The notes under the pieces: generated by a model
The model's database searches: none
The model's input: the letters and a program-made list of their open reading frames with translations, nothing else
What the model was told of the DNA's origin: nothing
Shown: positions 41,412-50,819 of the stretch, one piece after another
Numbering within the stretch: the stretch's first letter is position 1
Layout of the letters: every line of letters begins with the position of its first letter
Assembly (NCBI RefSeq): GCF_024124825.1
Contig: NZ_JAMXSS010000002.1
Location: 3,100,001 to 3,164,000, forward strand
Length of the DNA: 64,000 nt
Direction: 5' to 3'
Source: Arthrobacter sp. H16F315
GTDB lineage: Bacteria; Actinomycetota; Actinomycetes; Actinomycetales; Micrococcaceae
Translations under genes and position numbers: made by a program

Positions 41412-42448
41412 CTAAGAGGGCTCGCGGTTCTGGCCTTCCCGGGCCAGCGCGGTAAGGCGTGAGACGGCGCGGAAGTACTTCTTTGTATACCCGCCGGTCA
41501 TCATTTCTTCAGTGAAGAGCTGGTCGAACGGCACGCCGCTGGCAAGGATGGGCACGTCCTTGTCATAGAGCCGGTCCGCGAGTACCACGAACCGCAGCGC
41601 CACTGCCTGCTCGGTGATGGTGTGGACATTCTTCCAGACCACGCCTTCGATCCCGTCCAGCAATTGACGGTAACGGCTCGGGTGGACTCCGGCCAGATGG
41701 TCGATCAGGGTGCTGAACTCATCGCGCGCCACTGTCTTTCCATGGAACTCCGCCTGCATACGGTGCGTCAACTGTTCGTTGGGCAGCGGCTGCGGCGCGG
41801 CGGGCAGACCGCGGTGGCGGAAGTCCTCACCATCAATCCGGACCACGTCGAACTGGTCCGCCAGGACCTGGATTTCCCGGGCGAAATCGACGGCGGCAAA
41901 ACGGCCGTCGCCGAGGGAACCGGGCAGGGTGTTTGAGGTGGCCGCGAGCTTGACGCCGGCGTCGGCCAGTTCGCGCATCAGCCGGGACATCAGCACGGTG
42001 TCGCCCGGATCATCGAGCTCAAATTCATCGATGCAGACCAGCTTGTAGTGGCTCAGCGCCTCCACGGTTTTGCGGAAGGAAAGCGCCCCGACCAGGTTTG
42101 TGTATTCCACAAAGGTGCCAAACGCCTTGGGCCCCGGGGCGGCGTGCCACAGCGAGGCGAGCAGGTGGGTCTTGCCGACGCCGAAGCCGCCGTCGAGGTA
42201 GATCCCCGCGCGGGAGACGTCCTTCTTGCCGAAGAATCGTTTAAAGAGGCCCTCACCATCGCGCGACCCTACGTTGGCCGCAAAGCTTCCAGCGCGCCGA
42301 CGGCGGCACTTTGGCTGGGTTGGGCCGGGTCCGGCCGGTAGCTGGAAAACGACACCTCACCAAAGCGCGGCGACGGATAAAACCCGTTAAGGAGTTCATC
42401 CACTGAAACGGCCGGGGTGCGGGCGGTGAGCTGTTCGATCTGTACCAA
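41412..42448 (-). CDS. zapE: ZapE/AFG1-like ATPase, frame interrupted by one missing base
   Basis: AFG1-type P-loop ATPase linked to cell division. Adding one base to the AAA run at 42283-42285 (TTT on minus) turns EALRPT-stop into [20 protein letters not shown] and joins the N-terminal part to the rest, giving about 345 residues. The Walker A motif is [13 protein letters not shown] and the Walker B region is [16 protein letters not shown] chose the TTG at 42448 (reading [20 protein letters not shown]) because the preceding frame to an ATG at 42553 does not look like the family; neither start has a clear ribosome site. Conservation on both sides of the slip points to an indel error. Confidence 0.85.
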
Positions 42449-42677
42449 GGTGGTCCGTTCTGCTGGTCTCTTGTCCCCAAAAAGAATACCGGCAAAGCGC
42501 GCGCCGGCTGTCGGCCCGAGGAGTGTAGCCGGACGGCGCGTGACGAAGGCCATATTTCCGTCCGTGAACCCGGGGAGGAAATCCCGGCGGGCCGTGGTTA
42601 GTGTTGGAGAAGGCCCGGCGCCGTGCTCGATCCTGCAACGGCCCGGCCTCCTGACCGTTTCAGTGAAAGGCCACCAA

Positions 42678-43595
42678 ATGTCCTACCCCGTTGAGCAGAA
42701 CGAGAAGTTCGCCGGCTACGCCCACCCCGAGCGCCTTGTGTCCACCGAATGGCTGGCCGCCGCGATCGAATCCGGCGACCTCAACGACGGCCGGCTGGTG
42801 GTGGTGGAATCCGACGAGGACGTCCTGCTCTACGAGGTCGGCCACATTTCGGGAGCCGTGAAAATCGACTGGCACACGGACTTAAACGACGAGGTTACCC
42901 GCGACTACGTCAACGGCGCGGCGTTTGCCGCCCTCGCGGCGGCGAAGGGAATCTCCCGCGACAGCACAGTTGTCATCTACGGCGACAAATCAAACTGGTG
43001 GGCCGCCTACGCCCTCTGGGTCTTCGAGCTCTTTGGCCACAAGGACGTCCGGCTGCTCGACGGAGGCCGGGACAAATGGGTCGCCGAAGGTCGGCACCTC
43101 ACCACCGACAAGCCTGCCGTCGCCCCGGGCGAGTACCCCGTCGTCGAGCGGAACGACGCTCCGATCCGTGCCTTCAAGGAAGACGTCATGGCACACTTCG
43201 GCAAGCCGCTGATCGACGTCCGCTCCACCGAGGAGTACACCGGCCAGCGCACGCACATGCCCGCCTACCCCGAGGAAGGCGCCCTGCGTGGCGGACACAT
43301 CCCCACCGCGGCGTCCATTCCCTGGGCCCGGGCAGCCGCCGAGGACGGCACCTACCGGACCCGCGCCGAACTTGAGGCGTTGTACCTTGGCGAGGCCGGG
43401 CTGAAGGCGGGAGACGATGTTGTGGCGTACTGCCGCATCGGCGAGCGTTCCAGCCACACGTGGTTTGCACTCAAGTACCTGCTGGGCTTTGAGTCAGTGC
43501 GCAACTACGACGGCTCTTGGACCGAATGGGGCAACGCGGTCCGCGTCCCGATCGTCAAGGGCGCCGAACGCGGCAGCGCGCCGGCTGCCGGGTAA
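42678..43595 (+). CDS. sseA: Thiosulfate/3-mercaptopyruvate sulfurtransferase (rhodanese)
   Basis: 305 residues with two rhodanese domains (about 20-145 and 165-295). The first, inactive domain has [20 protein letters not shown] and [16 protein letters not shown]. The second carries [13 protein letters not shown] and the active-site loop [15 protein letters not shown] with the catalytic Cys. It transfers sulfane sulfur, typically to cyanide or to thiol acceptors. The ATG at 42678 begins [20 protein letters not shown], as in relatives. sufE lies 76 bp downstream, consistent with a sulfur-handling pair. Confidence 0.93.
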   Translation: MSYPVEQNEKFAGYAHPERLVSTEWLAAAIESGDLNDGRLVVVESDEDVLLYEVGHISGAVKIDWHTDLNDEVTRDYVNGAAFAALAAAKGISRDSTVVIYGDKSNWWAAYALWVFELFGHKDVRLLDGGRDKWVAEGRHLTTDKPAVAPGEYPVVERNDAPIRAFKEDVMAHFGKPLIDVRSTEEYTGQRTHMPAYPEEGALRGGHIPTAASIPWARAAAEDGTYRTRAELEALYLGEAGLKAGDDVVAYCRIGERSSHTWFALKYLLGFESVRNYDGSWTEWGNAVRVPIVKGAERGSAPAAG

Positions 43596-43671
43596 CCCGC
43601 AGGCGTCACCGGGCTCCGGGCGGGACGCGGGCGCCGAGCGTGCGGAAGCTGGAAGACGTAAGCTGGAAGAG

Positions 43672-44129
43672 ATGAATACTCCTGCCCTCCCCACCGCACT
43701 GGCCGAAATCGTTGACGACTTCCAGGCCGTCACAGAACCCGACCGGCTCCAGCTGCTCCTCGAGTTCTCCCGCGAACTTCCGGAACTCCCGGACCGGCTC
43801 AAGGACCACCCGGAGCTGATGGAGCAGGTGGTGGAATGCCAGTCACCGCTGTATCTGACCATTGAAACGGAGCAGTCCGACGGCGGCGCGGCAGAACGCG
43901 TCCAGCTCTTTTTCAAAGCTCCCCCGAAGCCCCAACCACCCGCGGCTTTGCGAGTGTCCTGCATGCGGGTCTTGACGGCCTGAGCCCGGCCGAGATCCTG
44001 GCAGTCCCGGACGACATGCCGGAACTGCTGGGCCTCACCCGCGCCATCACGCCGCTTCGGATGCGCGGGATGACCGCGATGCTGGGCCGGATCAAACGCA
44101 AAGTTGCTGCCCTTCCGCAGCGGCCCTGA
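43672..44129 (+). CDS. sufE: SufE-family sulfur acceptor protein, frame interrupted by one missing base
   Basis: Accepts sulfur from a cysteine desulfurase for iron-sulfur cluster assembly. The catalytic Cys is near residue 56 in [15 protein letters not shown]. At the C5 run 43921-43925 the frame slips into a short false ending. Adding one base gives [20 protein letters not shown], then [20 protein letters not shown] and a C-terminal [15 protein letters not shown], about 152 residues in total. The corrected protein matches SufE throughout, so an indel error is likely. It sits between the sulfurtransferase and ybaK on the same strand. Confidence 0.9.
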
Positions 44130-44145
44130 CCGGCGCACGGATTGT

Positions 44146-44643
44146 ATGGCACGCAAGCAAGCGTCACAGGGAACCCCGGCGACCGCCGCGCTAACGGCCG
44201 CCGGGGTTCCTTTCCTCGTCCACCCCTACAGCCATGACCCGGCCGCCGCCAGCTACGGGCTGGAAGCCGCGGAGGTACTCGGCGTCGATCCGGCACACGT
44301 ATTCAAAACCCTGATGGTCGAGGTCGACGGCCGGCTAGCCGTCGGTGTTGTGCCGGTGAGCGGCAACTTGGACCTCAAGGCGATGGCGGCCGCCCTCGGC
44401 GGCAAAAAGGCGGCGTTGGCGGACCCGGCGGCGGCCGAACGCCGCACCGGCTACGTTCTAGGCGGAATCTCGCCGCTGGGACAACGGCAGCCCTCCCCCA
44501 CCGTGGTCGACGACAGCGCACTGGCCCTGGAAACGATATTCGTCTCCGGCGGACGGCGCGGGCTGGACATCGAGCTGGGCCCGGCCGAATTGATCCGGCT
44601 CACCAACGCCCGCACGGCCCGGATCGGCACCGGCAGGAACTAG
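44146..44643 (+). CDS. ybaK: YbaK-type Cys-tRNA(Pro) deacylase
   Basis: 165 residues from the ATG at 44146 (MARKQASQGTPATAAL). It is a trans-editing enzyme that hydrolyses Cys mischarged on tRNA-Pro. The INS-superfamily core shows VFKTLMVEVDGRLAVGVVPV, a conserved Lys region LGGKKAALADPAAAERRTGY and GGISPLGQRQPSPTVVDDSA. It starts 16 bp after the sufE stop. Confidence 0.93.
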   Translation: MARKQASQGTPATAALTAAGVPFLVHPYSHDPAAASYGLEAAEVLGVDPAHVFKTLMVEVDGRLAVGVVPVSGNLDLKAMAAALGGKKAALADPAAAERRTGYVLGGISPLGQRQPSPTVVDDSALALETIFVSGGRRGLDIELGPAELIRLTNARTARIGTGRN

Positions 44644-44699
44644 CCGGCTTCGCGCACCGGGAGTGCAGAAAAGAGCAATGTCGTCGACAAACGTTGCCG

Positions 44700-46031
44700 T
44701 CAACTGTCAACCCGGCGGGGCTCCGGCTCGGGATTCGGCTGGCCCGGGTTAGGGCGGGGCGCGATCTGCTGCCCCAGCCAAGCCGTCACCAGCCGCTCCC
44801 AGCGCTCCGGATCCACATTCCACTCCTTGGTGTGGCGGGCGCGGTCGAAGGTCTCGAAGGTAACCATCTCCGGATTCTTCTCGGCCAGGGCCGCTGACGG
44901 GCCGTAGGGGACGTATTCGTCGTCGACGCTGTGGATGATCAGCGTCGGCGTCCGCAGTTCCACCGCACGGGATACCCAGTCCATCGCCTTCAGGTCCACC
45001 GGGGCGGCGAGGCCGGTCAGCCGCCGGCCCAGCTTGTGGCTCATCATAAGCTGCCCGTAGCGGCCGACCGCAGAGGGAATCCGGTTGAGTTCTGCATGGT
45101 GCGCCAGCACATTCACCCAGTTAATGACCGGGGCGTCGAGCACCATCGCGCGGATCAGGGGGTGGTAGCGGGACAAATCGGCGGTCTGAAGGCAGATGGC
45201 CCCGCCCATGGACCAGCCAAAGAGCACCACTTCACGGGCGCCGTGCCTGAGGGCAAATGCAATGGCCGCCTCAACGTCGCGCCACTCGGTGGAGCCCAGA
45301 CCGTAACGTCCGTCGTTCGCCGAAGGCGCCAGCCCGTCATTGCGGTAGGAAATCAGCAAGCTGGTCAGGCCCAGTTCCCGGGCGGCAGGGACGGCCCGGA
45401 GGCATTCCTGCCGGCTCGCCCCCGGCCATGGACCATGATCGCCCAGATCCCGCACTCGTGCGGGGCCCGGACCAGCCAGGCCGGCGCTGTTCCGCCGTCG
45501 ACGTCGATGTCCACGTCTTCAGGGGGCAGGCCGATGCTGGCGGGATCCGGGAACGCGGCTCCGCTCCAGTAGCCGCGGCGGGCCGTGCCGAGGTCGCCGC
45601 TGTAGACAGCCTCGACTTCCCGCTGCACGGTGCGCTCTGCCGGCGAATAGGACACGATCCGGCCGATCCGGGCGTGTCCGCGTCCGCCGTCGAAGAACAA
45701 TCCATAGACGCCCTCGACCGTGGACTCGGGCGTTGCGGCGAGGATCACCTGCAACCCGTGCCCGGCCCGGATGACGGCGAGAATTTCCTGGTCCTCGTCC
45801 TTGACCTTGGCGGGGGGTGATCACGCGGCGGGCGAAATACAGGGCGAGTGCGGAGGACCCGGCAGCCAGCAGCCCGGCCGCTGCACTGCCGCCGATGATG
45901 CCGCCGAGGACCCATTTAGCACTGCCCTTGGCCGAAGCGTCGGTTGCGGTGGCAGCAGCGGAGCGGGAGGCCCGGCCGCGGGCGGCGGGGATCCGGTGCG
46001 GATCCGGCAGGAGGCGGAGGGAAGAAGCCAT
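44700..46031 (-). CDS. Membrane-anchored alpha/beta hydrolase, frame interrupted twice
   Basis: The N-terminus (MASSLRLLPDPHRIPAARGR) is followed by one transmembrane helix (about residues 42-66, GGIIGGSAAAGLLAAGSSAL). The hydrolase domain has the nucleophile Ser in the elbow LFGWSMGGAICLQ, a later Asp in IIHSVDDEYVPYG and a His in DRARHTKEWN. Two single-base gaps break the gene: the G6 run 45812-45817, where one more base gives VITPPAKVKDEDQEILAVIR, and the C5 run 45419-45423, where one more base gives HGRGASRQECLRAV. The restored protein is about 444 residues. The substrate is unknown. Both gaps are probably indel errors. Confidence 0.8.
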
Positions 46032-46127
46032 GGCACCATTCTTACCGAAGTCCGCGCCCGGCACGGCATCCGGGGACATCTGGCCGCAAACCGTGCGGGC
46101 GTACCGGTGCGCGACTAGGCTGGGGGC

Positions 46128-46616
46128 ATGAGTGATCCAATCGTCATTTTGACAGAAGAGCCCCTCGGCGCGGACGACCGCGTCAACATTGAAACACTGC
46201 TCGCCGGAGGTGATACACCGCTGGTGGTCCTGGTTCCGGCCAGCACGGAGCGGCACCTGCTGGTGGATTTCCTGGAGAACCTCTCCTTGCTGGAAATTTC
46301 CAAGGCCTTCCGTGAACTGACAGCACACTCCGACCCTGCGGGGGAACGCGCCGAAGCCGCGGAAACCCTGGCCGCCTCGCTCGCAGCGCTGGCAGGACTC
46401 GGCAGCGGTGTGACCGGCGAAATCGTCGAAGGCAAAGCCGTCGACGGAATGGTCGCCCGGGTCAAGGAACTCGGCGCCGGGCAGGCAGTTGTCATCACCC
46501 GTCCGCACGCCGTGGCAGACACCTTCCACACGGACTGGGCCACCAAAGCCCAGGACAAGCTGGGTCTGCCGGTCCTGCATCTTTATGCCGGATCGGGATT
46601 TATCGGGGACTCCTGA
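46128..46616 (+). CDS. Conserved hypothetical protein, possible universal-stress-like fold
   Basis: 162 residues, soluble and acidic. It begins MSDPIVILTEEPLGADDRVN, has hydrophobic strands alternating with helices (TPLVVLVPAS, GAGQAVVITRPHAV, LGLPVLHLYAG) and ends without a signal or membrane segment. The strand-helix alternation suggests a Rossmann-like alpha/beta fold such as universal stress proteins, but the ATP-binding GxxG motif is not clear. It is divergent from the anchored hydrolase and is followed 15 bp later by msrB. Confidence 0.6.
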   Translation: MSDPIVILTEEPLGADDRVNIETLLAGGDTPLVVLVPASTERHLLVDFLENLSLLEISKAFRELTAHSDPAGERAEAAETLAASLAALAGLGSGVTGEIVEGKAVDGMVARVKELGAGQAVVITRPHAVADTFHTDWATKAQDKLGLPVLHLYAGSGFIGDS

Positions 46617-46630
46617 ACGTTACTGAGGCT

Positions 46631-47130
46631 ATGAGCATCTTTACAAACAGGCCAAAAGTCACGCCCGTCAAGGATCCCGCCGCCGAAAGCGCGGCCGGAT
46701 CCGATGCCGGCAACGCCAGCCCGACGGTGGAGAAATCCGACGAGCAGTGGCGCCAGGAACTGAGTCCGGAGGAGTACCGCGTGCTCCGCCAGGCAGGGAC
46801 CGAGCGCCCGTACACCGGCGAGTACTGGGACTCCCACACCGCGGGCGTTTACCAGTGCCGCGCCTGCGGCACGGAGCTCTTCACCAGCAAGGAGAAGTTC
46901 GATTCGCACTGCGGCTGGCCCTCCTTCTGGGCCCCGCTGGCGGACGGCACCGTCCGGTATATCCATGACCGTACCCAGGGCATGGAACGTGTGAAGTCCG
47001 CTGCGCCCACTGCGATTCGCACCTGGGGCACGTGTTTGAGGGCGAGGGGTACGGAACCCCGACCGACCAGCGCTTCTGCATCAACTCCGTTTCCCTGAAG
47101 CTGGTTTCGGCCGGCGACGCCGGGCAGTAG
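46631..47130 (+). CDS. msrB: Peptide-methionine (R)-S-oxide reductase, frame interrupted by one missing base
   Basis: Repairs methionine-R-sulfoxide in proteins. A variable N-terminus of about 35 residues precedes [20 protein letters not shown] and the first zinc Cys pair in [11 protein letters not shown], then [11 protein letters not shown]. Near 46991-46996 one base is missing: GTG-GAA would restore [19 protein letters not shown] with the second Cys pair, leading to the catalytic Cys in [13 protein letters not shown] and a stop at 47128. The corrected length is about 166 residues. Unlike the other interrupted genes, the local homopolymer is short. Confidence 0.88.
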
Positions 47131-47154
47131 TCCGCACCGGGTACGGCTGCGACC

Positions 47155-47198
47155 AGGACCCCCGGCGGCACCGCAGCAGCGGCGCCGCCGGGGGTCCT
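47155..47198 (+). terminator. Hairpin terminator downstream of msrB
   Basis: 15-bp perfect stem AGGACCCCCGGCGGC / GCCGCCGGGGGTCCT with a 14-nt loop, 25 bp past the msrB stop. It lacks a T-run, so termination efficiency is uncertain. Confidence 0.65.
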
Positions 47199-47399
47199 CT
47201 GCAGTGCTCGCCGGTTCGCCCCGCCCGAATCTCCGGGAAGCCCCGCGGCCGCTGGAGCTGGCCCGGGTCCTGCGGGCTGTTTGCCCCAGACTTTCTTATG
47301 CTCAAGCTTGTTTTGCGTTAGTACCTCTGTTTGCTTGCTACGCTCGTTTCAGCTACTGACGAGCGACGCTCCCAGCAAACAGAAAGGCGCCAGCTGACG

Positions 47400-48797
47400 A
47401 TGACTACCACTGCTGTCACCACCACTGCCCCGATCACGGCCGACTCCCCGGCGTGGATGGAGCTCAAGGCCGCCGCCACCGCGCTGCAGGCACTCCAGGT
47501 CCAGGACGGCTCCGTGCCGGAGACCGCCAACCACGAACCGGCCCGCGGATATGTCCGGACGATCTCGTCGTCCATCACGGCTCTCGCGCCGTCCTTTCCG
47601 CACGACGCCGACTACCTCGCCCTCCTTGTGACCGACTTCGGCCGCTGGGCCGACGGCGGCTTTGGCGTGCCCGATTTCCTGGACTCCCTGCAGGCCTTCC
47701 AGCCGCAGCAGCACCGGGTCAATGGCCTGCAGCACCTCGTGGTCTTTCCGATGTACACGCAGAACGGCAGCAGCAACCGCCTGGTCGAGGCCGTCCTGAT
47801 CGAAGTCATCTGGCCCGAGTTCATTGCCGGGCTGGAGGAGGGCGACTACTCCAACAAGCTCTTCGTGCCGATTCGTTTCCTGGATTTCACCCCCGGTTAC
47901 AACACCAATTCCGCGGTGCTGTTCCCGGAAACCGTCGCGGTCCGCCAGACTCCTACCTTCACCTGGGGCGCCATCTTTGCCGACCGTGAAGCGGCCCGCT
48001 TCCGCCGCGTGCTCAGCGCCGCCGCGGACATCACCTCGCTGCAGCTGCCGGAGGACGCGGCAGCCCTGCTGGCGGACCAGGAGCTGACCCAGGAAACCTT
48101 TGTGATGTGGGACCTGATTCACGACCGCACCCACATGCGCGGTGACCTGCCCTTCGACCCCTTTATGATCAAGCAGCGGATGCCGTTTTTCCTGTACTCC
48201 CTCGAAGAATTGCGCTGCGACCTGACCGCCTTCCGCGAATCCGTGAAGATCGAAAAGGACGAGGACGCCGACCCGGAGGCCCGCCGGCACGCAAAGCTGG
48301 TCCAGTACGCCGTTATCTTCGACCGGATCTTCCGCTTCGCCATTACCGGCAGCCGGGTGCGCAACTACGACGGCCTGGGTGGCCAGCTGCTCTTTGCCTG
48401 GATGCACCAGCACCGCGTCCTGCACTGGACCGACAGTAAACTCAGCATCGACTGGGACGAAGCCGCCGACGTTGTGGTTGAACTCGGGGCCAGGATCGAA
48501 GAGCTCTACTGGCGCTCCATCGACCGGCCCAAGATGGCGCACTGGCTGGCCGCGTACGAGCTGATTTCCGGCACCGTCACACCCAACCCGTCCTCCGTCT
48601 GGGCCAAAGGTCCGGATGCGCTGCCGCTGGCCGGCCCGCCGCGCGGACTCACCGACCAGGTCCTCGACGACGAGTTCCCGCTCTCGATGTTCTACGAGGC
48701 ACTTGAGAAGAAAATGCGCCCGGTCATCGAATCCACGGCCGGCATCACGGGCACCTCGGAGACCTCAAACACCAGCAAGGCCATGAACGCCGCATGA
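47400..48797 (+). CDS. DUF6421 family protein
   Basis: 465 residues from the ATG at 47400 (MTTTAVTTTAPITADSPAWM), preceded by AAAGG; the longer frame is unlikely. It is soluble, with conserved-looking segments HLVVFPMYTQNGSSNRLVEA, FVMWDLIHDRTHMRGDLPFD and FAITGSRVRNYDGLGGQLLF. The His-rich WDLIHDRTHMRGD could bind a metal, but no enzyme family is recognised. It overlaps the next gene (an SDR) by 4 bp, a strong hint of joint function. Confidence 0.8.
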   Translation: MTTTAVTTTAPITADSPAWMELKAAATALQALQVQDGSVPETANHEPARGYVRTISSSITALAPSFPHDADYLALLVTDFGRWADGGFGVPDFLDSLQAFQPQQHRVNGLQHLVVFPMYTQNGSSNRLVEAVLIEVIWPEFIAGLEEGDYSNKLFVPIRFLDFTPGYNTNSAVLFPETVAVRQTPTFTWGAIFADREAARFRRVLSAAADITSLQLPEDAAALLADQELTQETFVMWDLIHDRTHMRGDLPFDPFMIKQRMPFFLYSLEELRCDLTAFRESVKIEKDEDADPEARRHAKLVQYAVIFDRIFRFAITGSRVRNYDGLGGQLLFAWMHQHRVLHWTDSKLSIDWDEAADVVVELGARIEELYWRSIDRPKMAHWLAAYELISGTVTPNPSSVWAKGPDALPLAGPPRGLTDQVLDDEFPLSMFYEALEKKMRPVIESTAGITGTSETSNTSKAMNAA

Positions 48798-49567
48798 GCG
48801 CCGGACGGCCCCTGAACGTGGTGGTCACCGGCGGCAGCGGCCCGTCCGGAATCGCCGCGGCGCGCGCGCTGGATGGGGCCGGGCACACGGTCTTCACCGT
48901 GGGCTCGGACCGGGCCCGGATTGAAGCGGCCGCCGCGGAAGCCGGAAGCGCCGTCACCCCACTGGTGTGCGACCTCGCGGACCTCGCTGCGGTCCGGTCG
49001 CTGCACTCCACCGTGCACTCGATGCTGGCCGCAAAACGCGGGGGCGTCGACGGCGTTATTCATCTGGTGGGCGGCTGGCGCGGCGCCAAGGGCATTACCG
49101 ACCAGAGCGACGAGGACTGGGACTTCCTGGAACGCGGCGCAATCACCACGCTGCGCAACGTCTCGCGTGTGTTTTATGACGATCTTGCGGCGTCCGACGC
49201 CGGCCGCCTAGCCATGGTGTCCTCCACCGCTGTGGGCCGGCCGACGGCTGGCGGTGCCAGTTACGTGGCTGCCAAGGCGGCAGCCGAAGCGTGGACCCTG
49301 GCCGTGGCCGACGGTTTCCACCGCGGGCAGGCGGGGGCCGCCGGTCCCGGCAGTCCCGCCGTCCCCGCAGAACAGCACAGCGCTGCGGTGATCTTGGTGG
49401 TGAAAGCCCTCGTGGATGCCGCCATGCGCGCGAAGTCGCCGGAACGCACCTTCCCCGGATTCACCGACGTGACGGAACTGGCTGCGGCCGCCGTCGGGCT
49501 CTTCACCTCCCCCGCGGCGGAACTCAACGGCCGGCGCGTACTGCTTGGGCAGGTTCCGCAGCCCTGA
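48794..49567 (+). CDS. Short-chain dehydrogenase/reductase
   Basis: 257 residues. The NAD(P)-binding motif VTGGSGPSGIAAARAL is at the N-terminus. The catalytic triad is Ser in MVSSTAVG and Tyr/Lys in ASYVAAKAA. A VIHLVGGWRG strand replaces the usual NNAG. The substrate is unknown. The start ATG overlaps the DUF6421 stop (ATGA), so the two are translationally coupled. Confidence 0.88.
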   Translation: MSAGRPLNVVVTGGSGPSGIAAARALDGAGHTVFTVGSDRARIEAAAAEAGSAVTPLVCDLADLAAVRSLHSTVHSMLAAKRGGVDGVIHLVGGWRGAKGITDQSDEDWDFLERGAITTLRNVSRVFYDDLAASDAGRLAMVSSTAVGRPTAGGASYVAAKAAAEAWTLAVADGFHRGQAGAAGPGSPAVPAEQHSAAVILVVKALVDAAMRAKSPERTFPGFTDVTELAAAAVGLFTSPAAELNGRRVLLGQVPQP

Positions 49568-49618
49568 CCGACCCCACGCGGCTTAGTGCCGGGGCCCCGA
49601 TCTCCTTAGACTGAAAGA

Positions 49619-50719
49619 GTGAGCAAATCGATGACAAGCACAGTTGAAACTGCCCCTGCCAGCACCGCGGTGCGGCTCCACGATCCCGCCGTCCGCGGCT
49701 TTGCCTCGGATAACTATTCGGGCGTACATCCGGAGGTACTGGCGGCCCTGGCCGCCGCCAACGAGGGCCACCAGGTCTCCTACGGCGAGGACGACTACAC
49801 CGCCCGGCTCCAGCAGTTGATGGAGGGCTACTTCGGCGCAGGGATCGAGTGCTTCCCGGTCTTCAACGGCACCGGCGCCAACGTGCTGTCGCTGCAGTCC
49901 CTGCTGCCGCGCTGGGGTGCCGTGGTTTGTGCCTCCACCGCTCACATCAACATGGATGAGAACGGCGCCCCTGAGCGGATCGGTGGCATCAAACTGCTCC
50001 AGGTCCCCACAGAGGACGGCAAGCTGACCCCGGAGCTAATCGACAAGGAAGCCTGGGGCTGGGGCGACGAGCACCGCGCGCAGCCGCTGGCCGTGTCCAT
50101 CACCCAGACCACCGAACTCGGCACCTGCTACACGCCGGACGAAGTGCGGGCGATCGCCGAGCATGTCCATTCCAAAGGCATGAAGCTGCACATGGACGGC
50201 GCCCGGCTGGCGAACGCTGCCGCCCACCTGAACGTGCCGCTGCGGGCCTTCACCCGCGACGCCGGCGTCGACATCCTCTCCTTCGGCGGCACCAAAAACG
50301 GCTTGCTCTTCGGTGAGGTCGTCATCGCCCTGAACCCCGCCGCGGCCCAGGGCCTGATCTACCTGCGCAAGATGAACATGCAGCTCGCCTCCAAGATGCG
50401 GTTTATGTCCGCGCAGTTCATCGCCCTGCTCGAAGGGGACCTCTGGCTGCGCTCCGCCTCGCACGCCAATGCCATGGCTGCCCGGCTTCGGGCCGGCGTC
50501 GAATCCATCCCCGGCGTCGAGCTGAGCCAGAAGACGGAGTCCAACGGCGTGTTTGCGGTCCTGCCGCCCGGCGTGGCGGACCGGCTGCGCGCGTCCTTCC
50601 GTTTTTACGACTGGAACGAGGCGGCCGGCGAGGTTCGCTGGATGTGCTCCTTCGACACCACCGAGGACGATGTTGATTCCTTTATCGCCGCCATCAAGCG
50701 CGAGCTCGCAGCCGGTTGA
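49619..50719 (+). CDS. ltaE: Threonine aldolase family PLP enzyme
   Basis: 366 residues (GTG start; an ATG lies four codons later). It is a beta-eliminating lyase/low-specificity threonine aldolase that splits threonine to glycine and acetaldehyde. The family opening is GFASDNYSGVHPEVLAAL. The PLP Lys lies in SFGGTKNGLLFGE, preceded by LHMDGARLANAAAHL with the PLP-binding Asp. The length is typical. It starts 51 bp after the SDR gene on the same strand. Confidence 0.9.
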   Translation: MSKSMTSTVETAPASTAVRLHDPAVRGFASDNYSGVHPEVLAALAAANEGHQVSYGEDDYTARLQQLMEGYFGAGIECFPVFNGTGANVLSLQSLLPRWGAVVCASTAHINMDENGAPERIGGIKLLQVPTEDGKLTPELIDKEAWGWGDEHRAQPLAVSITQTTELGTCYTPDEVRAIAEHVHSKGMKLHMDGARLANAAAHLNVPLRAFTRDAGVDILSFGGTKNGLLFGEVVIALNPAAAQGLIYLRKMNMQLASKMRFMSAQFIALLEGDLWLRSASHANAMAARLRAGVESIPGVELSQKTESNGVFAVLPPGVADRLRASFRFYDWNEAAGEVRWMCSFDTTEDDVDSFIAAIKRELAAG

Positions 50720-50819
50720 TCCCAGCGGCGGGCCCGCCGCCCTCGCCCGCCCAAAGCCGGAGCGGGCAGCGGCGGCGAGCCTGCAGGGCTTGTGCACACT
50801 CCGTGCATAATCTTCCATT

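Noticed and set aside
45519..46580. 353-codon minus-strand frame covering parts of two genes
   Set aside because: It joins the true N-terminus of the anchored hydrolase to antisense sequence of the 46128 gene and to out-of-frame sequence after a missing base; not a real protein as a whole.
47349..48542. 397-codon frame opposite the DUF6421 gene
   Set aside because: Antisense shadow; the plus-strand product is coupled to the next gene and reads as a conserved protein.
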